Positions 36,414 through 46,195 of a stretch of DNA of 64,000 bases are shown one piece after another; position 1 is the stretch's first letter; the number at the start of each line of letters is the position of its first letter. The notes beneath the pieces were generated by a model. It was given only the letters and a program-made list of their open reading frames with translations, did not search any database and was not told the origin of the DNA. The position numbers and the translations under genes were made by a program. Source of the stretch: Diplosphaera chodatii (taxonomy: Eukaryota > Chlorophyta > Trebouxiophyceae > Prasiolales > Stichococcaceae); assembly GCA_032358165.1 (NCBI GenBank), contig JAALGY010000054.1:434001-498000 (forward strand), given 5' to 3'.

Positions 36414-39400
36414 ATGTCGAGCTTCGAGGACACGGGGCTGGACCCACGGCTGCTGCGTGCTATCGCCAAACAAGGCCTGACGACTCCCACAGCCGTCCAG
36501 GCGGCGTCCATACCCAAGGCGAGCTTGCAACTCATGGCATGTGCGTCCGCCACATGCGCCACACTGTAGAACTGCCTGATGTTGTTGCAGCAAACACACC
36601 TAACATCGATTACGTGCGAGGAACCTGCTGATGCACAAGCTATCGGTGGTCACACGCTGTGATGGTAGCCACAATGTCTTGCAATGGACAGCCTCACACG
36701 CTCGGACCAGCATACACTGCAAACTCGAGCGCGGGTCCAATCTGTAGGCCCTGGAGGGCAAGGACATCGTGGCGCGCGCACGCACCGGCAGCGGCAAGAC
36801 GCTGGCGTACCTGCTGCCGGCGCTGCAGGCGGTGCTGGCCGGCAGCAAGGGGCGCGCCGGCTGGCAGGCCCTCATCCTCGTGCCCTCCCGCGAGCTGTGC
36901 GAGCAGGTCAGCGCACCCTTGTCGGTACAAAGCATGCGCTCATCGCGGGCAGCCGCGATCACGATGCTTGCAATGTGCAGATGGTGCAGAGGCAGGCGTG
37001 GTGTGAGCGCAAATCGCCTGCGTCACCAATGCATGGTATGGTGATGTTCCGACCAATGGTTGGCAGGTGCGGGAGGAGGCGGCGGCCATCGCGCAGCACT
37101 GCGGCGCCGAGCTGGCGGCGACGTCGCTGGTGGACAGGGGCTCGGCGGCCGCGCAGCGCACCGCCATCGCCACCGCGGGGCAGCTGGTCGTGGCCACGCC
37201 CGGCCGCATCGCACAGGTGAGGGCACACCAACTTTCAGCACGTGTCCCATGCCTGCCTGATGATTCTGTTGGTACTTTGCCATCGCTGAGTCAGCTCGAC
37301 AGGATATGCCGAGTGCTATATATGGTACCTGTGCATGCGACGTGCATGCGCTCGGCATGTTTTGGCTGTGAGACTGCGGCCATGGTAACAACATGCTTCG
37401 ACACTCAGCTTTGGCTGAGCTGCCCTCGTACGAGGCATTCCGGCTGCTGCGCACTGTTAAAGCAGCCAGTGTTGGTCATGCACGCATGCAGGCGCTGCGG
37501 GAGGGGTCGCTGGCGGGGCGGGTGCTGGGGCGGCTGGCGGTGCTGGTGCTGGACGAGGCCGACCTGCTGCTGTCCTACGGCCACGAGGCGGACCTGCAGG
37601 CGATCGCGCCCCAGGTGCGCGCTCTGTCGGGGCCCGCTGGCAGGGACCTGCTAAAGCGGTATACTGGAATGAGGCGTCTGACGATGGCATGTCCGACTGT
37701 GGCAGTACACTGTGCGCAGGTGCCGCGCTCGTGCCAGTGCCTGCTGATGAGCGCCACCACCTCCGCCGACCTGGAGCGCCTGCAAGCGCTGGTGAGCTGT
37801 TGCGCTGGTGCTGGATACAACAAGTATGATGACAAGGCTGGCTGGATGGACTACTTTGGGCTGGTGGTGAATGCCATGCTCCTAGTTGTGCCACATCACG
37901 GTGTCATTGTGTTGCGGTGGAGCCGCATATCGTGGATGGATTTAGATGCTTGCAGTATTACACACCCTCACAGCCGTGCTGAGCATGCTTCTACATCGCT
38001 CTCAAATATATGTCTGCACATTCGTCAGGTGCTGCACAACCCTGTTACGCTGGACCTGCTGGCGCTGCCGGAAGCAGGAAGGGATGCAGCGGACGGCACT
38101 GCTGCCGCTGCTGGCGCTGGCACTGCAGCCGACATTCAGCATTTCGCCCTGCCATGTGCAGAGTGGGTGTTCTGCCATGTGACTGCTGCCTGTAGTGTGC
38201 ACAGATCATACAATCTTTCTGCTGCATTGGGCAATGCTGCAGTGCTTTGTGGTGATGATCACAAGCAGCGAGGTGCAAAGCAGCACATGTTGCTTGCGAC
38301 TCTTGCTGCATTGCACTGCTCTGATGACGAGCACCATCTGTCAAGCGTGCACTGTCGCAGCATGCTGAAACGTGATCAGGCGCTAAAGCATGGCCTAAGG
38401 ATCTCATTTATTTTGATGTAGAAATGACCGGCTACTGGCGGTGCTGGCGCTGCTGCGTCTGGGGCTGCTGCACAAGCGCGTGCTGCTGTTCGTCAATGGC
38501 ATCGACTCGGGGTTCCGGCTTCGCCTGTTCCTGGAGTCCTTTGGGCTGCGCGCCGCGGTGCTGAATGCGGAGCTGCCCGTCAACTCCCGGCACCACATCC
38601 TGCAGGTCTGCACTCTTCTGCCTGTATGTTTGGGCCTCTCAGTTACTGCACAGATGACATCGGCCTGTTATGCTGCCAGGTCCTGCTTGAAGCCCAAAGC
38701 ACCAACCTGCATATTGTGACATGACGACCACCAGCTGATTGGCTTCCTGTTTCACTGTGCAGCAATTTAACCGAGGTCTGTTCGACTACCTAATCGCCAC
38801 CGACGCCCTGACGGTGCCCAAGCAGCAGACGGCGGCGGACGACCCCGAGGGTGGAGAAGAACAGCCAAAGGCAGAGGCAGCGGCAGCAAAGAGCAAGAAG
38901 CCAGGCAGCCGGAAGCGGCGGACGCCCAGCGATGAGCGCGATGCGGAGTTCAGCGTCACCAGGTGTGTGCGAGCTGACGATCGACATAGTCAGTCTGATG
39001 AGCTGGCCAACTTCAGCAAGCTAGCTTGCACATTCTCACATGCCCCCATCTGCCTATGCCTCAGTCTCGTGCAGCAGGCACTGCAGGCAGCTTGTGCTGC
39101 TCTGTTCTGGTTGCTGCGAACGTTGATGCATTGGCAGGTGTGTGACACCTAATTCAGAGGAGCGAGGCACGCGTGTCGAAGACCTCGAATGTATAGGAAA
39201 AGCAACAATCACATATGTGCACCGGGTCATTTTTGAAGCATGGACGGGCGTGGCTCCATGTGCCCCATCCAGATAACATGATAAACCCTGCACCTGCTTG
39301 TGCGCAGGGGCATCGACTTCAAGGGGGTGCGAACGGTGGTGAATGTGCACCCGCCGCCGGATGTGCGGACATATGTCCACAGGGTGGGCCGCACGGGGCG

Positions 39401-41418
39401 CGCCGGGCAGCAGGGCACCGCCGTCAGCCTGCTGTCGCCGAAGGACGCGGAATTGGCCAACGACATCGAAGCAGCGTTGTCTGGTGAGTTTTCGTTGTGC
39501 GCAAGCCACGATGCTTCATTCCGCAGCTCAGAGATAAAACAGTGCGCAATAATGTCGGGCAGCCTGTCGCTGTTTTCACTGCGGCTGTTCTTGCTTCAGC
39601 TGTTTGTTTGACAATGAGGCTATCAGCTTTGCAGTGTTACGCTCATCTTGCTGTGCGTGCATGTCTCGTGTTGGCCGTCATTCTTGGCAGGCTAACTGGT
39701 CGTCATATGTGAAGACGTCCATTGAAGTAGCTGCCAGGGCCAGGGGTTGCTGAGCAGGCTAGCCGTGGTCTGGACTGCTTCCCACCGCTGTCGGCGTCCC
39801 CAACACCAGTCCTGGCCCCAATGCCACGGGATTGTATTCAGTTGCCGCACCCTTGGCTGGCTGGCTCATCACAGCCGGCAGCAGCGACTGCTGTTGCCGA
39901 AATACTGCATGGCTGTCTTCTCCCTCAACAGGGAAGTCCTGGTGTGGTGCAGGTGGCCGGCCGACTGCGGATACACAGAATGGCGCGGCGCCCGCAGCGG
40001 ATGCCGACGCAAGTGGCGCCGCAGACGAAGACAGGCCGGAGCCGGCGCTGAAGCCGTTCACGCGGCTCACGAAGGCGGCCACCGAGGCGCTGCGCTACAG
40101 GGCAGAGGACGTGGCGCGCTCCCTGACCAAGTCCGTCATCAAGGAGGTGCGCCCGCTGCACAAACCCTACCGAACGCTGGTGCAGCGTACCGTCCACAGC
40201 ATTACAGCAGGAATCACTGCTCCGAAGCACCGGCATGGTGGGCAATTGGCAGTGGGCTTCTTACTTTTCTCTTGTCACTTAATGCATGTTTCACTCGTTC
40301 TCTGCTGGCTCCAGGCGCGGGCGAAGGAGCTGCGGCTGGAGCTGCTCAACTCGGAGCGGCTCAAGGCGCACTTCGAGGCGCACCCCGGCGACCTGGCGCT
40401 GCTGCGCCACGACAAGGTGCGCTGCTCTGAGGCTTGCGGAGGCTTGCAGGTCAGCAATTGTGCTTGAGTAGGCGTGTAAAGCCTTCGATATCGCCACAGT
40501 GTGCTCAGCAGCAGGAAGCGGGTGCATGCGTCATGTACATTCTGGAGTCAGCACCACGGCGGGCCGACCCAGCCGGCGTGCCGTGCAGGCGCTGCACAGG
40601 GCGCCGCCGCCCGCGCACCTGAAGCACCTGCCCGCGTACCTGAAGGACGCGGGGACGCAGGCGGTGCAGCAGGACAGCCAGCGCAAAGGTTGGGACCATG
40701 TATGACGCGATTGAGCAGCTTGCATAGTTTAAGTCAGGCTAGTCAGGCTTGACTTGTTGAGTACATCCAAAGGCTGCGAATCGCACATGCCTGCAACATG
40801 CTATTTAATGACCAAAACATGCTGCGCCCATCCTGAGGTAGCATGTTGCAGGTCATACAGGTGTGTTGCAGCTGTCAGTCATGCTGAAGTGTCGTTATCA
40901 TCCAACAAGGAAGCAGGTTGCAGGCTCCCCAAAGACAGCCCTCCAACAATTATGCTTCAGTGTCATCATCCATGTGAGCGTCGAGTTGTGTTCCTCTGCT
41001 CAGTGCTGCCGCTGAAGAAGAGGCGGAAGATGAACGCGGGGCGGGACCCGCTCAAGGGTGGCTTCTTGCGGGCGCCCAAGCGGGGCGACGCCATGGAGTC
41101 GCTGACAGAGGCAGAGGCGGCGGCTGCCAAGATCAAGGTCAAGGTGAACACAGACGTCAAACTTGTGCAAAGTATGTCAAAAACCCTAAACCCTAAAAAC
41201 CTTGCAACTTGGTATGGTCTTTATGTGGTCTGTGAACAGGCTGTTGCCACTGTGGGTGCTGCCATATATAGCTGAGTTCATGAACCACATGCCAATCACC
41301 ATGCATACTGTCATTTTGCTTGTAACACTAGATGTTGCCCTGCCTGCAGAGGAAGCCAGGGCAGCCGGGGTTCCAGCCAAAGCGCAATGTGCGCAAGGGC
41401 AAGAGCCGCAAGCGCTGA
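36414..41418 (+). CDS. DBP9: DEAD-box RNA helicase DBP9/DDX56
   Basis: Nucleolar ATP-dependent RNA helicase for large-subunit ribosome assembly. The start [17 protein letters not shown] precedes the Q motif ([13 protein letters not shown]). Then [20 protein letters not shown] (motif I), [11 protein letters not shown] (Ia), [10 protein letters not shown] (Ib), [19 protein letters not shown] (II), [12 protein letters not shown] (III), [49 protein letters not shown] (V), [13 protein letters not shown] and [20 protein letters not shown] (VI). The tail [20 protein letters not shown] to [17 protein letters not shown] and [20 protein letters not shown] is typical of DDX56. Intron 1 (36519-36747) uses a GC donor. 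A Lys/Ala-rich insert (about 38820-38930) lies between motifs V and the ID-F block, as in other DDX56 proteins. At least 13 exons. Confidence 0.93.
41179..41198 (+). repeat. Telomere-like tract in a DBP9 intron
   Basis: Reads aaaaaccctaaaccctaaaa, two units of the plant and green-algal telomere repeat (CCCTAAA). It sits in the final intron, far from any chromosome end visible here. Confidence 0.75.
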
Positions 41419-41710
41419 ATGAACCGGATAGCAGCGAGGCAACTGGAGCTGCTAGATGCACTGCTGGTGTGTTGATGGTCGCGAGCAGTCCCCGTGTCGA
41501 TGCAAACACGTCTGTTCAACTCGCATCTGAACACGTTTGGCGTCACTACAATATCCAGCATTCCGTCCAGTTATTCAATCCAGTGCAGCGCCATCAGTCC
41601 CAGCACATTCCCATGATGAACATGCTGGCCGCAGACAGCCAGTGCTCTTTGTCAGGCTGCAGGCCTCAGCAAAGTGTTCACCACTGACTGATGTGCCTGA
41701 GACGAAACCC

Positions 41711-43699
41711 TCACATGGACCCATTTCTGAGCTTCCCATACCATTCAACTGTCATACTATGCCGCCGCTCACTTGGCTCAGCCTGGGCCAGCTGCTGCGC
41801 TGTTTTCAAGCCCACGTCATAGACGTCGCCCAGGGCACGGGCCACATGCCAGCCGTGCGTGGCCACCATGTCTGCTGCGGAGCCTGCTGGACCGTACACC
41901 TTCACATCGACGAACAGCATGTCGTTGTTTGGCAGCGGCAGCTCCATGGCCTCTTTGCCGTGGAGGTAGGCCATGAGGTGGTGCTGCGTCTCGCAGGCGG
42001 CCACCCTGGAGCAGTTGCTGATCTGCGAGTCGTGCCACTTGGCGATCTCGTACAGCGGCTCCGCCCGCCACGGCATGAACTTGTGCGCCGCCTTCAGCGC
42101 TGCGATGGGCGAGCGGCCCAGCGCCTGGTCGCACGCCGCCTGCTTCAGCTTGGACTCGTACAGCTCCTCGTGCCAGCCGCCCAGCGCGACGCGCTTCTCA
42201 TACCACTCGTACGCCTCCTCGTGCCGTGCAATGGCCATCAGCGTCTGTGCCAGGTAGAACGTGATCCTGGTGTCGTTAGGGTCCTGCGCATGCAGCGACC
42301 GCAGCAGCGGCAGGTCGTCGAACTCCCAGCGGTTGCGGCTCTTCTTGAAGGAGCGCATGCCGGCCTGCGGGATGAACGCCTCAACCACCACCCGCAGGCT
42401 CAGCCCCGCCCGGCCTTGGTAGGCTGTGAGCTGGTTGTCTGGGACTTCGTGGATGGGGTACTTGTAGTGCCACCCGCCATCCTCCTCGCCCAGCCCTGGT
42501 GTCGGGAACCCGCGCAGCCACAGGTGGGAGCTGGTGCCGTACGTCTTGGAGATCGTCAGCGGCTGGCTGCATGCGTCAATGGACCTGCGGGCGCACTCCC
42601 GTGCAAGGCGACCGCATGTTAGCCGCATGCGCCATGCATTGTCCAGCGTGTGGTCGGCGTCCAGAACGACCACATATGCGGTCTTCTGACCATGCGCCTT
42701 CAGTGCCACATTGCGTGCCTGTGCAAAGTCCACGAACTTTGAGCGCAGCAGCTGCCCCGGCACCCCCTCCATGGTCTTGCTGACGATCGCCTCAGTGTCG
42801 TCTGTTGACCCAGTGTCCACAACGGTCCAGTAGTCGATGTGCGGCTTGGTGCTGAGCAGCGTCTGCGCAATGTAGTCTGCCTCGTTCTTGACGATCATTG
42901 CCAGGCCCAGCGGCGGCTGTGTTTCCGGCTCCTGCTCTGCCTGCAGTCCCAGGGCGTCAGCCAGCGAAGGCCTCCGACAGGTGCTGGCGTCGCGGTGCGC
43001 CGCCTCCACGACCGCCATGAGCGACGTGACGTTCGCCACGCCGCGGAAGCGCATGCGGCGCGTGCCCAGAAGCCACGCCGGCTGCTGCTCCATGCAGTCT
43101 GGCTCCGCCCCTGCTGCATATTGCCTGGCGATGAGCGCCGCCGCCGCGACCGCCGCCGCCGCCTGCTCCGGTGACGCTGTTGGTCCCTTTGGTGGATGCC
43201 CGTGGGTGGGGACGTCTGCCTCTTTGAGATCTGGCGCGCACTGCTTGGCGGTGTGCACGATGGCCGCGGGCGCCTCGAACGCCGGGTGCACGTCGCTGTC
43301 GCGGTCCGCGAAGCGGATCACAGGCTTGTCCGCCGCTGCTGCAAAGTCTGCTATGTCCACCGCCGCTTGCCCGTGTGCGAGGATGACGTCGTGGATGGCG
43401 ACGGCCATTGCAAACCCCCCAGGCTGCGTGATCATGTTGCCGGTGTGGTCGCCTTGGCCCAGAAGGTGCGCCGCGACGATGCCGATGCTCATGCCGCTGC
43501 TGCCGAGCAGCTTGTCGGGCTCGTAGGTGGCCACGCCGATGCGCAGAGCTGCCGCTGGGCGCAGGCTGACGACGGCCAGAACCAGTGCGCTGACCAGCTG
43601 CAACGTCCTGCAAGCGCGTAAATGCTGCCTTCTTGCAGGGCGGCCACGAGCTGGCAGCCCATCCTGCTGCCCCCGCATCCTGCTGCGGCGCTGATGCAC
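41711..43699 (-). CDS. Intronless glycosyltransferase family 2 protein with signal peptide
   Basis: One uninterrupted frame of 662 residues. Residues 34-51 form a signal sequence or membrane anchor (LQLVSALVLAVVSLRPAA). Residues 264-310 are a GT2 N-terminus: LGLAMIVKNEADYIAQTLLS and WTVVDTGSTDDTEAIV. DFAQARNVAL follows near 324 and an acidic DADH metal-binding motif at 347-350. HYKYPIHEVP near 420 and helical repeats (FYLAQTLMAIARHEEAYEWY, ALKAAHKFMPWRAEPLYEIA) resemble TPR-linked glycosyltransferases. Residues 60-240 are unfamiliar. It is the only long gene here without introns, suggesting retroposition or acquisition from a bacterium or large DNA virus; GC and codon use look native. Donor sugar and acceptor are unknown. 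Confidence 0.88.
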   Translation of the reverse strand: MHQRRSRMRGQQDGLPARGRPARRQHLRACRTLQLVSALVLAVVSLRPAAALRIGVATYEPDKLLGSSGMSIGIVAAHLLGQGDHTGNMITQPGGFAMAVAIHDVILAHGQAAVDIADFAAAADKPVIRFADRDSDVHPAFEAPAAIVHTAKQCAPDLKEADVPTHGHPPKGPTASPEQAAAAVAAAALIARQYAAGAEPDCMEQQPAWLLGTRRMRFRGVANVTSLMAVVEAAHRDASTCRRPSLADALGLQAEQEPETQPPLGLAMIVKNEADYIAQTLLSTKPHIDYWTVVDTGSTDDTEAIVSKTMEGVPGQLLRSKFVDFAQARNVALKAHGQKTAYVVVLDADHTLDNAWRMRLTCGRLARECARRSIDACSQPLTISKTYGTSSHLWLRGFPTPGLGEEDGGWHYKYPIHEVPDNQLTAYQGRAGLSLRVVVEAFIPQAGMRSFKKSRNRWEFDDLPLLRSLHAQDPNDTRITFYLAQTLMAIARHEEAYEWYEKRVALGGWHEELYESKLKQAACDQALGRSPIAALKAAHKFMPWRAEPLYEIAKWHDSQISNCSRVAACETQHHLMAYLHGKEAMELPLPNNDMLFVDVKVYGPAGSAADMVATHGWHVARALGDVYDVGLKTAQQLAQAEPSERRHSMTVEWYGKLRNGSM

Positions 43700-44627
43700 T
43701 GACAGCCGCTGGCGCTGCTACCCCGCCATGCCGAGCTGCTGTCACGCCAGACGACAGCACTGATGTAATCTGGCTGCTGTACTTGATCAGCTGCCACTGC
43801 ACGCCAGACGGACAGCCTTCTCCCTCACAGATTACCCTGTGCATCCAAACGACCAAGACATGGCGCATCATGTCCACGGCTGCGATTGCACGGTTGTGGT
43901 AACACATGAGTACGCAGTTTACTGCGGTGACAAGGGGGTCATTCATGGGGCACGCAGGCTGGCATGCACCTCGTGCCATCATGCAGAAAGCAGTACAACA
44001 TGCCAAGAAGGCTTGCTGCAAGAGGCTCAGCACGTTCATCACGTATCAGACAGCTCATGTACCATTATCATCGCTGATTTCAATGGGCCATGCGATCTAT
44101 GCGTTCGCCGCATTTAGGAGGAGACCATGGTGATGCAAGCTGTACCAGCGAGTTGCCGACCTGCCACAGTCACAGCGCTCAATGAACGCTGGCAGCGTCC
44201 ATATGAGTCAAACGTCGCAAATGTGTACTGAGCGCCGCAAGTCACACCTAGCGATGCAAAGCAGGCAAGTTGCGCTCCTGCCGGACTCAGCAGCGGATGC
44301 ATCATGAGAGTCCCCAGCACTACTGTTGGGGCTTCGCCAGCGCTTCGCAGGCCGCAAGTCCAGGCGGTAGCAGCTGCACACACCTCAGACTGTGACAGAA
44401 ACCGATGAAGGGTCGCCGACCACTGTACACAACGAAGCGTGCATTGCATTGCTGTGAAGGCATGTTTGGCATGAGTGTCGGGCTCTGTCAGGAGTGAGTG
44501 TCAATGCAGCCGCTGCAGCCACTACGCTACACGGTATGGTCCGGTACGTAGGCGATTGTGTGGTGTTGTTACAACTGAATGGCCGTGAACCAACAGAACA
44601 CCGACTTGGAGGCACAAGTACGTGCGC
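43700..44627. other. Intergenic stretch upstream of the glycosyltransferase
   Basis: About 0.9 kb holding the glycosyltransferase promoter and the L35 3' UTR. No coding or RNA gene was recognised. Confidence 0.4.
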
Positions 44628-45799
44628 CTACTTCCTGAGCTTCGAGTATGGCAGGCACCCTGCGGGAAGACAATGACAGGTGTTGGAGAAGCGGCATTAA
44701 TGCCGGCAGGTACACACCGAAGACATATTGGCAGGCTACGAGCAGTGCGATGCATGGAAACACAACTGAGGCGAGCAGAGAAATTGGCAACTCACCGATG
44801 ATGTTCGTCAGGTTGGAGTCCGCAACCTGCAGCCGTGCAGTGCCATAGTCATGGCACCACATCACACAACGTGCCATACGCAATGACTAGCAACGTGCTC
44901 GGGCTTGCCATGCGCGTGCCTTGCAGCGGTGCAAACAACCAGCAGCACCCTTTGGCACCGCAATATTCGGTTTGAGCCTGACCTGGGTCTCCTTGCCGAG
45001 ACGCTTGAGGTGCCCGGGGCTCATCTTCTCATTGATGTGCTGCTTGCCCGGCTTCCTCCGCATCACCTTGCCGCTGCCAGTCACCTTGTACCGCTTTGCC
45101 GCCGCCTGCATGGCACCAGAGGCAGTAGCCTGAGTAGAAGCGGTGCAGCAGAAGATGCCCTGAGTGACGCAAGCGTGTCTGGGGCAAACTGGGCAGATTG
45201 GGCTAATGGACGTTGACAATCAGTCACCAGGCGACGGCTTCTGCACTATTGAGCTGTGCTAGCAGATGACAAAGTAGAGCACATGCTGCCAGGCTACAGG
45301 CCCGCATTCCTCACCTTCCGGGTCTTCAGCTTATACTTAGCCTCAATGACCAGGGCTGCTGGGGCTGGCTGCATCTGCATGGTCACCACAGCAGATCAGG
45401 TGCCGTTATGAGTTGAAGCATGTGCCTGCCCTCAGAATGTCCTGCTATGGCTGAAACGCTGCTCGAAGGTCCAGCAGCAGACCTGCTGTGGGCGCGGCGC
45501 GATTGTGATCTTCGGCGCTGCGCACATGCCGTTGACTTTCGAACTGAACCGCTGTGCCTGTTCGTGCAGCACAGTAAGCTGAGGCTTAGTCGTAAGTTTG
45601 CCCAGCAGTTGTTTGGAACTACAAGTGCTGCCGTGCGCGCACCACAGGAGTGCCCTTTTCCCCACTGTAGCGCAGCAGGCAGCATGCACATCACACGCTC
45701 TGATCAGACCAGCACCAGGCACGGTGGCCTTGCCTGCAGGGTCCTGCAGGGCCGCATGCTCAGGCGGCTCATGGCGTTGGTAAGCATGGCAGTCGCCAT
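44628..45799 (-). CDS. RPL35: Plastid 50S ribosomal protein L35 (bL35c)
   Basis: Nuclear-encoded chloroplast large-subunit protein. Exons (minus) 45799-45734, 45374-45315, 45105-44983, 44826-44796 and 44659-44628 join in phase to 103 residues. The first exon MATAMLTNAMSRLSMRPCRT reads as a transit peptide. The mature part is ALVIEAKYKLKTRK, AAAKRYKVTGSGKVMRRKPG, KQHINEKMSPGHLKRLGKE, and VADSNLTNIIGCLPYSKLRK at the end, matching plant L35 (IG-LPY-K). The last two exons are only 31 and 32 nt. The intron after exon 1 must use a GC donor (gcaagg) to keep phase. The family identity is firm; the first exon is probable. Confidence 0.88.
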
Positions 45800-46195
45800 G
45801 CCGCTGATGGACGCTGTACGACCGTGCGAACGGGTATGGCCCTGCTGTTTGAGTCTCAGATGCTGCACAGACCTATTGCAGCACGACCCGCCGCTGCAAC
45901 GCTCGAAAATTGAGCCCTGATCCCTTGGCTGCACACACAAGCCGGGGAACTCGCAGGACACGCTGGTGGCAGGGTTGGTAGTCCCATACTGCTGCAGGGT
46001 GGCTGGCAAAGCCAAGTTGCCGCTTGTCTGCATGCAGCTATCTGCATTAGAAGTGTGTCGCAGCCTGATCAAATCGCATAGGCACTCACCGAACCTGTCT
46101 CGTTGCTCAAGTACGTGACGTCAGGATCCGCAACAACGCTCCAGACAAGCGCCATCAGACTCGCCTTTTGACTGGCCTCAACAGGAGAAGCAGCC
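45800..46195. other. Divergent region between L35 and CCT2
   Basis: Just under 400 bp separates two opposite starts, so it is a probable shared promoter. No clear TATA box. Confidence 0.45.

Noticed and set aside
41179..41198. Chromosome end or assembly join
   Set aside because: Only two repeat units, inside an intron with coding exons in phase on both sides.
41537..42622. 361-codon plus-strand frame
   Set aside because: It is antisense to the glycosyltransferase and reads as Arg/Leu/Gln-rich low-complexity protein; the minus strand carries the conserved GT2 motifs.
42957..44042. 361-codon minus-strand frame overlapping the glycosyltransferase start
   Set aside because: A different phase of the same DNA; Arg/His/Ala-rich with no domain.
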